Both the position numbers and the translations under genes were made by a program. This document shows, in pieces, positions 18,454-30,015 of a stretch of DNA of 64,000 nucleotides (position 1 is its first letter; each line of letters begins with the position of its first letter). The notes below the pieces were generated by a model. That model did no database searches. It had not been told where the DNA came from and worked only from the letters and a program-made list of their open reading frames with translations. Source of the stretch: Mycobacterium sp. 1554424.7 (GTDB taxonomy: Bacteria; Actinomycetota; Actinomycetes; Mycobacteriales; Mycobacteriaceae); the NCBI RefSeq assembly GCF_001665295.1, contig NZ_LZSE01000139.1, positions 1 through 64,000 of the forward strand, read 5' to 3'.

Positions 18454-19054
18454 CGGGCGCCGTGGGGTTCGGTGCGGCGGGCGGCAGGTGCGGGGCGTCG
18501 GCGATGGTGTGCCACAGCGAGGTGTACCACGGATTGTTGTTCGCCGGTTTCGTCGCGTCGGCCCCCGGTTGCGGGGACACCGCCGCCGTCGGCGGCAGCT
18601 GAACCTGGAACGGGATGTCCCCGGGCATCACGAATCCGAGGCGCTCGCGGGCTTGCGCCGCAATGTATGCCGGGTCCCCGAGCTTGACCTTCTTCTGCTC
18701 GAGGTCGGCGATCTGGCGGCGCAGCGCGGCTTCGCTCGCGGCCAGCTGATTCATCTCGGTGCGCTGCGCGAAGTAGGTGCGCACCGGGCCGGCGATGGTA
18801 AGGGTCAGCACGCAGATCACCGCGGCCAGCACCGCCGCCCGCCGCGCGGTGAAGCCCAGCCGCTGATCGGACCGCTGTTCGACGGATTCGGCGACCTGTC
18901 GCTTGATCGGTTCGACGACACGCTCCTGCAGCGACCGGGTCGGATGGTTCGCCGTCGGCGAGGGCTTGACCGCTCGGCGGCGCCGAACCGAATCACCGGC
19001 CTTCCCCGGGCGCGATGCCGGGGCGCGGCGCTTCGGATCGGGCTTGGGCGTCAA
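18446..19054 (-). CDS. FtsB/DivIC-type septum formation protein (Rv1024 orthologue)
   Basis: A 202-residue bitopic membrane protein: basic, disordered N-terminus (about 70 residues), one transmembrane helix (AAVLAAVICVLTLTIAG), a coiled coil (QRTEMNQLAASEAALRRQIADLEQKK) and the conserved DPAYIAAQARERLGFVMPGD. FtsB/DivIC proteins bridge FtsQ and FtsL in the divisome. Start TTG at 19054, 11 bp after the eno stop; a start a little downstream is possible. The Pro-rich tail overlaps DUF501. Confidence 0.85.
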   Translation of the reverse strand: MTPKPDPKRRAPASRPGKAGDSVRRRRAVKPSPTANHPTRSLQERVVEPIKRQVAESVEQRSDQRLGFTARRAAVLAAVICVLTLTIAGPVRTYFAQRTEMNQLAASEAALRRQIADLEQKKVKLGDPAYIAAQARERLGFVMPGDIPFQVQLPPTAAVSPQPGADATKPANNNPWYTSLWHTIADAPHLPPAAPNPTAPGG

Positions 19055-19065
19055 CCTATTTCAAC

Positions 19066-20391
<1,326 letters not shown>

Positions 20392-20399
20392 TCATCCTG

Positions 20400-21140
20400 C
20401 TACAGCGGATGATGCGCCGCATAGGCGGTCGCCCAGTCCCGCACCGCCCGCGCGTAGACGCCGGAGTTGTTGTAGGCCCGCAGCGCGGTGATCCACCCCC
20501 GCGGTGTGGCGAGATCTTTTCCACGCCAACACAGGTAACCCGCCGCCGCCAGGGCCGCGTCGTCGATGTTGTCGGGGCTGACGACGCCGTCGTTGTGGGC
20601 GTCGACCCCGTACAGCCGCCACGTCTCCGGGATGAACTGCATCGGCCCCATGGCCCGCACCACCCCGGCGTCCCCTTTCGAGCCGGCGGCGCCCTCCTCG
20701 CTGTCGACGATGCGCAGGGTGCCGCCGCTTCCGTCCAGGCGAACACCCCGAATGGGCGGACTCACATCTCCGTTCGGCGACAGCGTCGCGCCCCGGTAGG
20801 TGCCGTGGTGGCTTTCGACCTGCCCGATGCCGGCCAGCGTGGTCCACGCGATGTGGCACTTCGGGTTCTCCACCTCGGCGACCCGCGCGGCGTACGCGTA
20901 GGCCTCGAGCGCGACGACCGGAATCTCCAACGCCGCCGACCGCTGCTCGGCCCATTGGCGCAGCTGATCCGCGGGCCGGCCGCTGAGGTGGGTGTCCACC
21001 GGCGGCACCGGGTCCCCGGCCGGCGGCGGGACGCCTTCGGGGATGAACAGGCTGAGCTGCCAGGTGCAGCTGGAGGCGAGGATCATGGCGGTCGCGCCGA
21101 TCACGGCGACCGCACGCAACCAACGCCTCGGCGACACCAT
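20400..21140 (-). CDS. lpqU: LpqU, secreted lipoprotein with lytic-transglycosylase-like domain
   Basis: A 246-residue protein from the ATG at 21140 (MVSPRRWLRAV). The signal peptide ends in a lipobox, ILASSC, so it should be lipid-anchored. The rest resembles a soluble lytic transglycosylase/MltB-type domain: IGQVESHHGTYRGA with the likely catalytic Glu, AMGPMQFIPETWRLYG and LRAYNNSGVYARAV. It probably cleaves peptidoglycan. The 49 codons upstream of 21140 in the same frame lack coding character. Confidence 0.88.
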   Translation of the reverse strand: MVSPRRWLRAVAVIGATAMILASSCTWQLSLFIPEGVPPPAGDPVPPVDTHLSGRPADQLRQWAEQRSAALEIPVVALEAYAYAARVAEVENPKCHIAWTTLAGIGQVESHHGTYRGATLSPNGDVSPPIRGVRLDGSGGTLRIVDSEEGAAGSKGDAGVVRAMGPMQFIPETWRLYGVDAHNDGVVSPDNIDDAALAAAGYLCWRGKDLATPRGWITALRAYNNSGVYARAVRDWATAYAAHHPL

Positions 21141-21325
21141 TCCCCTGTGAAACTCCCCTGGACTTTCCCTATACAACCTCGACCACGACCATCGTCCCAG
21201 GGGTTTCGGCGCTGCCCCGTCGATTCCGGCCCCGAGCCCGCCCAGACGGCGTCCGTCGTCGGCCGATTCGGCGTTAGCTACCAGCATCTATGGCCGAGTG
21301 ATGGGCGACACAACCGAAACCGGGC

Positions 21326-22357
21326 CTATTTCCGGCCCCGGCGCTTCTTCGAGCCCCCGTCGGCCGCCTTCGACCCGGCACCGGATCCCTCGCCGGCCTC
21401 GGGCTTGGCGGCTACCGCAGCGGACGGCCAGTGCGCGCGCCACTCCTCTTCGGTGACCTCTCCCAGCGGCGCCACATCCAGCTCGATCGGAACGCTGTCG
21501 CCGCCGCGACGGGTGGCCGCGATCGCCCTCTCCACACCGCGGACGGTGTCCACGAACTCCAAAACCGCGGCGCGAAGGGCGCTTTCCGCGTCGACGGCGG
21601 CCGACACGGAGATCGACGTGATCTCGGAGGGGATCAGGTCGGCGGGCAGCCCCGCCTTCTCGGCGCGCTGAATCACCTTCTGTGCCAACGCCAACGCCGG
21701 CTGCCCGGTGTGGACGTCGTCCATCACCGAATTGCGGGACTTCTCGGCGGCCTTGCGCTCCTCCCACTGCGCCAGCTGCTCTTCAAGCGAAATCGATTGT
21801 CCGGCAAGCACCCCGGGGACCCGGTTGCCGAGCTTGCGCATCAGCGTGACCGCGACATCGTCGATGGTGAAGGGAAGCTGTGGCGCGTCCTCGGCGATGC
21901 GAGCGTGGAAGAGCACCTGCAGCAACACGTCGCCCAGTTCCTCGCGCAGCAGGTCGGCATTGCCGCTGCCCACGGCGTCCAGCAACTCGTAGGTCTCCTC
22001 GAGCAGGAAGCGGCGCAGCGAGTCGTGGGTTTGCTCGCTTTCCCACGGGCCCGCGGTGCGCAGCTTGTCCATCATCGCGACGGCGTCGACAAGTCGCTCG
22101 CCGCGCGGCGTGTCCGGCGCCGAGATCAGGCGGGCCCCGGCGGCCAACCGGGCGGTGACGGCCGGGTGGTCCGGATCCGATGACAGCAACACCGGCGCGT
22201 CGTCCCCCGAGTGCACGGGCCGCGCCGCGGCCAGCGACCAGGGCACGGCGACCGGCATCTCCTCGGTGTACTGCACCTCGCCCGCGAGGTGCTCGATGGC
22301 TTCGACGGGAACCAGCGATGGCCGGCGCGGGTCGAACAAGACCACGATGGACGTCAT
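21326..22357 (-). CDS. mazG: Nucleoside triphosphate pyrophosphohydrolase MazG
   Basis: A 343-residue protein. The MazG domain near residues 100-215 carries the metal-binding pattern LEETYELL and [14 protein letters not shown]. MazG hydrolyses (d)NTPs, including oxidised ones, to monophosphate and pyrophosphate. The N-terminal 95 residues and the Lys-rich tail (GSKKRRGRK) are outside the core. The start overlaps the mfd stop by four bases. Confidence 0.95.
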   Translation of the reverse strand: MTSIVVLFDPRRPSLVPVEAIEHLAGEVQYTEEMPVAVPWSLAAARPVHSGDDAPVLLSSDPDHPAVTARLAAGARLISAPDTPRGERLVDAVAMMDKLRTAGPWESEQTHDSLRRFLLEETYELLDAVGSGNADLLREELGDVLLQVLFHARIAEDAPQLPFTIDDVAVTLMRKLGNRVPGVLAGQSISLEEQLAQWEERKAAEKSRNSVMDDVHTGQPALALAQKVIQRAEKAGLPADLIPSEITSISVSAAVDAESALRAAVLEFVDTVRGVERAIAATRRGGDSVPIELDVAPLGEVTEEEWRAHWPSAAVAAKPEAGEGSGAGSKAADGGSKKRRGRK

Positions 22358-25300
22358 CGCGCTCGCCGCTCCTCACTTCTCGCTGGGCCTGAGCTCGTTA
22401 TACCAATGTCTTTCTGCGGTTCACCCTGCAGCGCCGTCACCAGGTTGGCCACCATCTGCAGCAACTCGACGTCACGCAGCCGCGGCGCGCCGACCCCACC
22501 CGCCCGCGGAATCGGCACCTGGACCGTGGACGTGGTGGCGCGGTAGTGCGCCGCCGGATACATCCGCTTGAGCCGCACCTGGGCCGAATCCAGCAGCGTC
22601 ACCGGCGACAGCCGGATCGTCGCCGCCGACGGCGCCGAGACCTCGGTGATGCCGGCGCCGCGGCACAGCAGCCGCAACCGCGCCACGGCCACCAGCCTCT
22701 CGGCGGGCTCGGGCAGCGGCCCATAGCGGTCGATGAGCTCCTCGACGACGGCGGCGACGGCGGCGTCGTCGCCGGCGGCGGCCAGCCGCCGGTAGCCCTC
22801 CAGGCGCAGCCGGTCGCTGGCGATGTAGTCCGGTGGCAGGTGCGCGTCCACCGGCAGGTCGATCCGGACGTCCTTGGGTTCCTCGGGGCTGGTCACCGTC
22901 TCGCCGTCGGCGGCCGCCCGGTACGCCTCGACAGCCTCGCCCACCAGCCGCACGTAGAGGTCGAAGCCGACGCCGGCGACGTGCCCGGACTGCTCGACGC
23001 CCAGGACGTTGCCCGCCCCGCGGATCTCGAGGTCCTTCAGCGCGACCGCCATGCCCGCGCCGAGCTCGTTGTTCTGCGCGATGGTCGCCAGCCGGTCGTA
23101 GGCCGTCTCGGTCAGCGGCGCGTGCGGCGGATACAGGAAGTAGGCGTAACCGCGCTCGCGGCTGCGGCCGACGCGGCCGCGCAGCTGGTGCAGCTGGGAC
23201 AGGCCGAAGGTGTCGGCCCGCTCGACGATCAGCGTGTTGGCGTTGGAGATGTCCAGGCCGGTCTCCACGATCGTGGTGCACACCAGGATGTCGTATTCGC
23301 GGTTCCAGAAGCCCTGCACGGTGCGTTCCAGCCGCTCTTCGGGCATCTGCCCGTGCGCGACGACGACGCGCGCCTCGGGCACCAGCTCGCGCACCCGGGC
23401 CGCGGCCCGGTCGATGGAGCTCACCCGGTTGTGCACGTAGAACGCCTGGCCGTCGCGCAGCAGCTCGCGCCGCAACGCGGCGGCGACCTGTTTGTCGTCG
23501 TGCGGGCCGACGTAGGTCAGCACCGGGTAGCGCTCCTCGGGCGGGGTCAGGATCGTCGACATTTCGCGGATCCCGGCCAGGCTCATCTCCAGCGTGCGCG
23601 GGATCGGGGTGGCGCTCATGGTCAGGACGTCGACGTGGGTGCGCAGCGACTTGATGTGCTCTTTGTGCTCGACGCCGAACCGCTGCTCCTCGTCGACGAC
23701 GACCAGGCCCAGGTCCTTCCAGCGCACCCCCGTCTGCAGCAGCCGGTGCGTGCCGATCACGATGTCGACCGTCCCGTCGGCCAGGCCCTCGATCACGGCG
23801 CGGGACTCGGCGGAGTCGGTGAACCGGGACAGGCCCTTGACGGTCACCGGGAACTCCGCCATCCGGTCGGTGAACGTCTGCAGGTGCTGATCGGCGAGCA
23901 GCGTGGTGGGGACCAGCACGGCGACCTGCTTGCCGTCCTGGACCGCCTTGAACGCCGCGCGCACCGCGATCTCGGTCTTGCCGTAGCCGACGTCCCCGCA
24001 GATCACCCGGTCCATCGGGACCGGCTTTTCCATGTCGGCCTTGACCTCGGTGATGGCGGTGAGCTGGTCGACGGTCTCGGTGAAGCCGAACGCGTCCTCC
24101 ATCTCGGCCTGCCACGGGGTATCCGGACCGAACGCATGCCCGGCGCTGGCCTGCCGTTTGGCGTACAGCGCCACCAGCTCGCCGGCGATCTCCCGCACCG
24201 CGCGCCGCGCCTTGGTCTTGGTGTTGGCCCAGTCGCTGCCGCCGAGGCGGCTCAGCGCCGGCGCCTGCCCGCCGACGTACCGCGACAGCTGGTCCAGCGA
24301 ATCCATCGGGACGTACAGCTTGTCGGACCCGCCCCCGCGCTTGCTGGAGGCGTACTCCAGGACGAGGTATTCGCGCCGCGCGCCGCCGACGGTGCGTTCG
24401 ACCATCTCCACGAACCGCCCGATGCCGTGCTGGTCGTGCACGACCAGGTCCCCGGCCGTGAGCGCCAGGGGGTCGACGGTGTTGCGCCGCTTGGCGGCCA
24501 GCCGCTTGCCCTCGACGGCCGTGGCCCGGTTGCCGGTCAGGTCCGTCTCGGTGATCACGACGAGGTTGGCGCCGGGAATCACGACACCGTCGTGCAGCGG
24601 GCCCTTGAGCACGCCCACCACACCCGGTTTGGGAGCGGCGCCGCATTCCAGCATGGCGGCCGGGGTGTCGGACTCGGCAAGGCGCTCCACCACGCGGTGG
24701 GCGGTCCCGGTGCCGGGCGCGACGATCGCCGCGTGCCCGCCGGTGCTGACGTGGGCGCGCAGCATCGCGAAGATGCCGTCGATGTCGTGCTGGTGCCCGC
24801 GGGCCGACGGCGCCGCCCGGACGTCCAGCTCCACGGCCGACTCGTCGGAGAGCTGGCTCAGCGTCCACCAGGGATGACCCGACCGCGCCGCCGCGGCGCG
24901 CACGTCGTCCAGTTCGGCGAACCCGGATCCGCCGAACTGCGTGAGGTCGACGGGCGCGTCGGTACCCAGCGCCGCCACCGACCACGACGCCTCGAGGAAT
25001 TCGCTGCCCGTCTTGATCAGGTCGGCGGCGCGGGTGCGCACCTTCTCCGGGTCGCACACCAGCACCGGCGTGCCCTCGGCGAGTTGGTCGGTCAGCAGGG
25101 CATGTTCGCCGGGCCGCAGCACCGGGAGCAGCGCCTCCATGCCGTCGACCCCGATGCCCTCGCCGAGCTTGGCCAGCATGTCGGTGACGCTGCCGGTGAT
25201 CGCCGGCTCGGCCCCGGAGTGCCGGGCGGCGAGCGCGGCGGCCCGCTCCCGCACGTCGTCGGTCAGCAGCAGCTCGCGGCAGGCGACCGCGATCACGGTC

Positions 25301-26016
25301 TCGACGTCGATCTCGGGTATCGAGCGTTGGTCGGCGACCGCGAACATCCGCATCTCGCTGACCTCGTCGCCCCAGAACTCGACGCGCACCGGGTGTTCGG
25401 CGGTCGGCGGGAAGACGTCGAGGATCCCCCCGCGCACCGCGAACTCGCCGCGCCGGCCGACCATGTCCACCCGGGTGTATGCGAGCTCGACCAGCCGGGC
25501 GATGACGTCCTCGAACGCGATCTCCTGGCCGACGGCCAACGTGACCGGTTCCACCTCGCCCAGGCGCGGCGTCATCGGCTGCAGCACCGAACGCGCCGCC
25601 GTCACCACCACCCGCAAAGGGGGCCCAAATGGGCGCCCGTCAGGACCGAGGTCGGGGTGGGACAGCCTGCGCAGCACCATCATTCGGGCGCCGACGGTGT
25701 CGACGCCCGGTGAGAGCCGTTCGTGCGGCAGGGTTTCCCACGACGGGAAGACCGCCACCGCGTCGCCGAGCGCGCCGCGCAGTTCGGCCGCCAGGTCGTC
25801 GGCCTCGCGCCCGGTCGCGGTGACCACGAGCAGGGGCCCCAGCCGCGCCAGCGCGCCGGCGACGAACACCCGGGCGCTGGCGGGTCCGACCAGGCTCAGC
25901 TCGGCGGGCCGGCCGGCCGCCGTCTCGATCAGTTGCTGGAACGTCGGCGCCGTCAGCGCCAGGTCCACGAGCCCCGCGATCGGGGTTTCTGGGCGAGCAG
26001 GCCCCGGTCCGGTCAT
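22354..26016 (-). CDS. mfd: Transcription-repair coupling factor Mfd
   Basis: A 1220-residue Mfd. The N-terminal part is UvrB-like ([28 protein letters not shown]). The RNA-polymerase-interacting domain follows ([24 protein letters not shown]), then the SF2 translocase with Walker [37 protein letters not shown] and a C-terminal TRCF domain. It removes RNA polymerase stalled at lesions and recruits UvrA. Full length; overlaps mazG. Confidence 0.98.
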   Translation of the reverse strand: MTGPGPARPETPIAGLVDLALTAPTFQQLIETAAGRPAELSLVGPASARVFVAGALARLGPLLVVTATGREADDLAAELRGALGDAVAVFPSWETLPHERLSPGVDTVGARMMVLRRLSHPDLGPDGRPFGPPLRVVVTAARSVLQPMTPRLGEVEPVTLAVGQEIAFEDVIARLVELAYTRVDMVGRRGEFAVRGGILDVFPPTAEHPVRVEFWGDEVSEMRMFAVADQRSIPEIDVETVIAVACRELLLTDDVRERAAALAARHSGAEPAITGSVTDMLAKLGEGIGVDGMEALLPVLRPGEHALLTDQLAEGTPVLVCDPEKVRTRAADLIKTGSEFLEASWSVAALGTDAPVDLTQFGGSGFAELDDVRAAAARSGHPWWTLSQLSDESAVELDVRAAPSARGHQHDIDGIFAMLRAHVSTGGHAAIVAPGTGTAHRVVERLAESDTPAAMLECGAAPKPGVVGVLKGPLHDGVVIPGANLVVITETDLTGNRATAVEGKRLAAKRRNTVDPLALTAGDLVVHDQHGIGRFVEMVERTVGGARREYLVLEYASSKRGGGSDKLYVPMDSLDQLSRYVGGQAPALSRLGGSDWANTKTKARRAVREIAGELVALYAKRQASAGHAFGPDTPWQAEMEDAFGFTETVDQLTAITEVKADMEKPVPMDRVICGDVGYGKTEIAVRAAFKAVQDGKQVAVLVPTTLLADQHLQTFTDRMAEFPVTVKGLSRFTDSAESRAVIEGLADGTVDIVIGTHRLLQTGVRWKDLGLVVVDEEQRFGVEHKEHIKSLRTHVDVLTMSATPIPRTLEMSLAGIREMSTILTPPEERYPVLTYVGPHDDKQVAAALRRELLRDGQAFYVHNRVSSIDRAAARVRELVPEARVVVAHGQMPEERLERTVQGFWNREYDILVCTTIVETGLDISNANTLIVERADTFGLSQLHQLRGRVGRSRERGYAYFLYPPHAPLTETAYDRLATIAQNNELGAGMAVALKDLEIRGAGNVLGVEQSGHVAGVGFDLYVRLVGEAVEAYRAAADGETVTSPEEPKDVRIDLPVDAHLPPDYIASDRLRLEGYRRLAAAGDDAAVAAVVEELIDRYGPLPEPAERLVAVARLRLLCRGAGITEVSAPSAATIRLSPVTLLDSAQVRLKRMYPAAHYRATTSTVQVPIPRAGGVGAPRLRDVELLQMVANLVTALQGEPQKDIGITSSGPARSEERRAR

Positions 26017-26123
26017 GATGAATCCATTCTAAGGGCGCCAAACCACGTCAAAATTGGCCCCGGCGCCGTCAAGGGATCGTAAGGACGCGGCACCCGGCCC
26101 CGTTGCGGGCGCACGTTTGACTC

Positions 26124-27464
26124 ATGACATTGCTGGACATCTTGCCGTCGCTCGGTCATGCGGCCCCCCGACGGTTCGATTCTGCGATCTGGCCCGTCAC
26201 CGCACACTGCGACGAGGCGGGCCGGGTCTGCGTCGGCGGCGTACCACTGGTCGACGTCGCCGACGAGTTCCACACCCCTACCTACGTCATCGACGAAACC
26301 GACTTCCGCCGCCGCGCCCGCCGCTACCGCAAGGCGCTGCGCGATGTGACGGTCGTCTACGCCGGGAAGTCGTTGCTGACGACCGCGGTGGCGCGGTGGG
26401 CGCGCGAAGAGGGCCTCGGCGTCGACGTCTGCTCGAGCGGTGAACTCGCCGTCGCACTGGCCGGCGGGGTCGACCCGGCCCGCATCGTCATGCACGGCAA
26501 CGCGAAGTCGCCCGGCGAGCTGCGCGACGCGACTAATGCCGGCGTCGGGCGCATCGTGCTGGATTCGACCATGGAGATCGCCTACCTCGCGGGCCTGGCG
26601 CGGCGCCGGCAGCCGGTGCTCGTCCGGGTGACCCCGGACGTCGATATCCACGGCCACCGCGCCGTCAGCACCGGCGTCAGCGACCAGAAGTTCGGCTTCA
26701 CCCTCGCCGGCGACCACGCCGCCGACGCGGTCAGGCGCGTGCTGGCGCACCCCATCCTGGACCTGGTCGGGCTGCACTGCCACATCGGGTCGCAGGTCAG
26801 CGACCCGGCCCTCTACGGGGAGGCGATCCGCCGGATGATCGCCGCCATGGCCGACGTCCGCGCCCGCCATGGCGTCATCCTCACCGAGCTGAACATCGGC
26901 GGCGGGCACGCCATCCCGTACATCACGGGCGATCGGGAGCTCGACCTCGACGGGCTTTCCCGCGTGATCGAGGACTCGCTGGACGAGGCCTGCGCCGCCG
27001 AGCATTTCCCGCGGCCGGCCATCGTGGTGGAGCCGGGCCGCGCCATCAGCGGCCGGGCGGGTGTGACGCTGTACCGGGTCTGCTCGGTGAAGACGCAACG
27101 GGGCGGGCGCACCTTCGTCGCGGTGGACGGCGGGATGAGCGACAACCCGCGGGTGTCGCTGTACGGCTCGCAGTACACCGTCATGCTGGCCAACCGGCAC
27201 CCGTTGGGCGCCAAGCAGCGCGTCACCGTGGCCGGCCGGCACTGCGAGGCGGGCGACGAGATCGCCCGGGACATCGAGCTGCCGGTGGACGTGCACCCCG
27301 GCGACCTGTTGGCCGTCGCCTGCACCGGCGCCTACCACCACAGCATGGCGTCGAACTACAACATGGTCGGCCGCCCGCCGCTGCTGGCGGTCCGGGACGG
27401 TCGGGCCCGCGTCCTGGTCCGCCGCGAGACGGTGGCCGATCTACTGGCGCGCGACTGCGGTTAA
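26124..27464 (+). CDS. PLP-dependent diaminopimelate decarboxylase-like protein (second LysA)
   Basis: A 446-residue fold-III decarboxylase. The PLP Lys is in VVYAGKSLL (the usual motif is YAxKAN), followed by VMHGNAKS, LHCHIGSQ, the Gly-rich NIGGGHAIPY, EPGRAISG, and C-terminal CTGAYHHSMASNYN. This supports decarboxylation of meso-diaminopimelate or a related diamino acid. The main mycobacterial lysA lies beside thrA, so this is probably a paralogue, and its substrate could differ. It starts the accessory block between mfd and the Rv1019 homologue. No Shine-Dalgarno sequence is seen before the ATG. Confidence 0.87.
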   Translation: MTLLDILPSLGHAAPRRFDSAIWPVTAHCDEAGRVCVGGVPLVDVADEFHTPTYVIDETDFRRRARRYRKALRDVTVVYAGKSLLTTAVARWAREEGLGVDVCSSGELAVALAGGVDPARIVMHGNAKSPGELRDATNAGVGRIVLDSTMEIAYLAGLARRRQPVLVRVTPDVDIHGHRAVSTGVSDQKFGFTLAGDHAADAVRRVLAHPILDLVGLHCHIGSQVSDPALYGEAIRRMIAAMADVRARHGVILTELNIGGGHAIPYITGDRELDLDGLSRVIEDSLDEACAAEHFPRPAIVVEPGRAISGRAGVTLYRVCSVKTQRGGRTFVAVDGGMSDNPRVSLYGSQYTVMLANRHPLGAKQRVTVAGRHCEAGDEIARDIELPVDVHPGDLLAVACTGAYHHSMASNYNMVGRPPLLAVRDGRARVLVRRETVADLLARDCG

Positions 27465-27470
27465 CCGGCC

Positions 27471-28631
27471 TTACGGCGTATCCCGCTCGGCGAAGTGGCG
27501 TTGCCGCGCCAGCAGCGCCGCCGCCCGCTGCTCGGCGGTGACGCGACGCGACGGGTCGAAGTACTCGTCGACGCGGTCGAGGTCGATCACCGTCGCGGTC
27601 GGCGCGGCAGGCTGTTCGGCCGCGGTGGCCCGCCAGGTGACGACCCCGCTGCGATACCCGCGCGCGTCGAGCCAGTTGTCCACGCCGAGGTCCTCGGTGG
27701 ACACCAGCACGCGCACCCGATCGCCGTCGGTGTGCGACTGGCCGAGGTTCAGACTCGTTTGCCGGGTCGCGACGTCGATCATCTCGCTCCACCGGTTGGT
27801 CAGGCAGATGCCGACATACGGGCTGCCGCTGGGGATCTGGTAGTCGATCACCAAGGCCTGGCCGTCGTCCAGTTCCCAGGCAATGGGGACGAACCACGCG
27901 CCGGCCATGGCCGACGGCGGCTGCATCGGGGGGATGGCGAAGTTCTTCGGCAGGGCCCCGAACACCCGTGCGGGAATGTCCTTGACCCACATGGTGAATA
28001 GGTCGCGCGACGCGGCCAAGTGTTCGTCGAACGCGGCGATCGTCTGCGCCGCGGACTGCGGGCGCGCCGGTGCTTGCGGATTGAGGCATTCGATGCGGAC
28101 GGTGCCCTTGGACTGGCGTTGCCAGTCGCCGTAGGTCTGATAGCAGCAGAACGACTCGGCTCCCGGTGGCAGTTCAAACCAGTTGGTATCGCCGGTTTTT
28201 TGGCGGCTGAAGTAGATCTCGAAGGATCCGTCCGCCGCGATGTGAAGGTCCTCGGACTGCGTCTTGACCGCTCGGGCCTGGTCATCCTTGCCGGCGTAGA
28301 CGCCGAAGGTGGTCTGTGCGACCGAGCCCAGCGTGCCGTAGACCCGGTAGTCGTGCGCGTCGTCGATTCGCGCCGACAGGTACAGGGTGTCGGGGTTGGA
28401 GTGGCCCCAATTCCACGGCGCGTACTGCGCGTTGATCAGCGTCGGGCGTACCGGGTCGCTGCGCAGCTGCAGTCCCATGTACTGGATGTGGCCGACGAGG
28501 CGCCCGAGAAGCGAACTGGCGGAGCCCTCGTCGAGGTCACCTTGCGCCAGCGCGACGCAGAGCAGGTCGTCGTGGAGATCGCCGAAGCGCCGCCACGCCC
28601 CGCGTAGCGCGTCACCCCACTCTTGGGTCAT
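27471..28631 (-). CDS. DUF1214-type protein linked to a sulfotransferase
   Basis: A 386-residue soluble protein from the ATG at 28631, which overlaps the sulfotransferase stop (ATGA). The C-terminal half has features I associate with DUF1214 relatives: PSGSPYVGICLTNRWSEMID and STEDLGVDNWLDARGY. A mid-part YLSARIDDAHDYRVYG is also typical. No signal peptide or catalytic motif is clear. It is probably co-expressed with the sulfotransferase. The much longer frame in which it lies is an artefact of high G+C. Confidence 0.75.
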   Translation of the reverse strand: MTQEWGDALRGAWRRFGDLHDDLLCVALAQGDLDEGSASSLLGRLVGHIQYMGLQLRSDPVRPTLINAQYAPWNWGHSNPDTLYLSARIDDAHDYRVYGTLGSVAQTTFGVYAGKDDQARAVKTQSEDLHIAADGSFEIYFSRQKTGDTNWFELPPGAESFCCYQTYGDWQRQSKGTVRIECLNPQAPARPQSAAQTIAAFDEHLAASRDLFTMWVKDIPARVFGALPKNFAIPPMQPPSAMAGAWFVPIAWELDDGQALVIDYQIPSGSPYVGICLTNRWSEMIDVATRQTSLNLGQSHTDGDRVRVLVSTEDLGVDNWLDARGYRSGVVTWRATAAEQPAAPTATVIDLDRVDEYFDPSRRVTAEQRAAALLARQRHFAERDTP

Positions 28632-29881
28632 GGCTTGTCCTCGATTCCGTAGAACTCCCGGTAATACTGCAGTTCCGGCCAGAGCGCCGCGATGTCGAGC
28701 CCGTAGTCCTCGGCGCGGTAGATGTTGGGCTTGCGGGTGGACGCACCGCGCTGGTCCATAAACCTGCGCATCTTGCGGTGCACCTCGGCGGTCAGCTCGA
28801 TGCCGAAGTGGTCGTAGATCTCCGCAACGCAGGCCATGGGGTCGCGAACCATGCGATCCATCGGGAAATCGATGAATTGCGCCGAGCGATCGGAGAATTG
28901 GCGCCTCAGCTCGACGTTGCGGGCGAGCATGCCCTGATTGCGCCAGGTCATGTACCCGCCGTGATCGTGCCAGTCGACGTCGTCGGTCACCATCGCGAAC
29001 ACGGTGCCGGACAGCTTGCAGCTGGAGGCGATGACCTCGGTGGGTTCGCGGTAGGTGGTGACGAAGCGGGCGTCGGGGAAGACGTCGAGGATCTTGTCGA
29101 TGTTGGCCATGTGCGGCGGGGTCTTCAGCAGCCAGCTCTCCTTCGGGCGCAGCCCCCCGCTCTGCATGTACTGCAGGAGCAGCTTCTCCTCCTGGTAGAC
29201 CCAGGTGCGATCCTGGGCGGCCAACCACCGGTCGTAGCCCTGGCAGTTGAACATCACCAGGAACGTCTCGCTGGCAAAGGCGTAGGCGTGCAACAGCGCA
29301 CACTCCTGTGCCTCCCACGCCCCGACCGGGTGCGCGGCGTCGAGGTCGGGGGCCAGCGCCAGGCTGCGGCGGATCTGCTTTTCGCTGCGGGCGATTCGCG
29401 GGTCGCTGCGCATCGTGGCGGGATCCAGCGGCGGGTACAACTCGTCGCACTCCCAGGTGAACGGGAACCGGAACCGGTCGTCCTGGCTCAGCAGGTGATG
29501 GGTGATCGTGGTGCCGGTGCGGGGCGCGCCGACCAGGAAGACGGGTTTGGTGATGATCTCGTCCCGGATCGCGGGGTTTTTGCGGATGTGCTCCATGACC
29601 AGCAACCGCTGGCGCAACAGGTTGGTGATGTGCGTGGTGGCCAGGATGCGACCGAAGCCGTTCAGCTTGTCGTCGTCGTTGATCGATTCGATCAGCTTGT
29701 CCAGGCCCTCTTCGAAGCGGGGGTCGCCGAAGTCGGTGAGACCACCCGCGCGACGGCTGGCGCGGTCCATGAGCGCGTACTTGCGCAGCGGCAGCGGATG
29801 AGCGCCGAGGGCGCGGGCCGCGCGGTAGGCACCGTTGAGGATGCGAAACGGCATCGGTCTGGGCGGTATGTCGATAGCCAT
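28628..29881 (-). CDS. Sulfotransferase family protein
   Basis: A 417-residue PAPS-dependent sulfotransferase. The 5'-phosphosulfate-binding loop is FLVGAPRTGTTITHHLL (about residues 114-130). The 3'-phosphate-binding region is in FVTTYREPTEVIASSCKLSG, and a late DHFGIEL segment is present. Such enzymes sulfate lipids, sugars or xenobiotics; the acceptor here is unknown. It is the first gene of a two-gene minus-strand operon, divergent from a TetR gene 131 bp away. Confidence 0.88.
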   Translation of the reverse strand: MAIDIPPRPMPFRILNGAYRAARALGAHPLPLRKYALMDRASRRAGGLTDFGDPRFEEGLDKLIESINDDDKLNGFGRILATTHITNLLRQRLLVMEHIRKNPAIRDEIITKPVFLVGAPRTGTTITHHLLSQDDRFRFPFTWECDELYPPLDPATMRSDPRIARSEKQIRRSLALAPDLDAAHPVGAWEAQECALLHAYAFASETFLVMFNCQGYDRWLAAQDRTWVYQEEKLLLQYMQSGGLRPKESWLLKTPPHMANIDKILDVFPDARFVTTYREPTEVIASSCKLSGTVFAMVTDDVDWHDHGGYMTWRNQGMLARNVELRRQFSDRSAQFIDFPMDRMVRDPMACVAEIYDHFGIELTAEVHRKMRRFMDQRGASTRKPNIYRAEDYGLDIAALWPELQYYREFYGIEDKP

Positions 29882-29994
29882 GACGGGCGTGCCTCACCGT
29901 TGAGGGGATAAGAAACCTATTGGCGCGCAACGAGCTACGGGAACCATGCCGATTGGTCGCCTCCCGCTGCACCGTTGTGCTCGCTCTCGCAAAA

Positions 29995-30015
29995 CATTAC
30001 GATCTGAACGTAATG
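29995..30015. promoter_or_regulatory. TetR autoregulatory operator overlapping the start codon
   Basis: CATTACG-N7-CGTAATG is a perfect 7-bp inverted repeat whose last three bases are the TetR start codon. A -10-like TACGAT (29998-30003) lies inside it, placing transcription start at or next to the ATG. The TetR mRNA would be leaderless and the operator would cover its core promoter. The divergent sulfotransferase operon starts 114 bp away. Confidence 0.7.

Noticed and set aside
22546-25713. Plus-strand frame of 1055 codons
   Set aside because: Exactly antisense to mfd, rich in Arg, Gly and Val-Gly runs, with no domains. A codon-bias shadow.
27471-29972. Single 833-codon open frame on the minus strand
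   Set aside because: Its first part is out of frame with the sulfotransferase, which is clearly coding there. Only the last 386 codons (from 28631) look like a protein.
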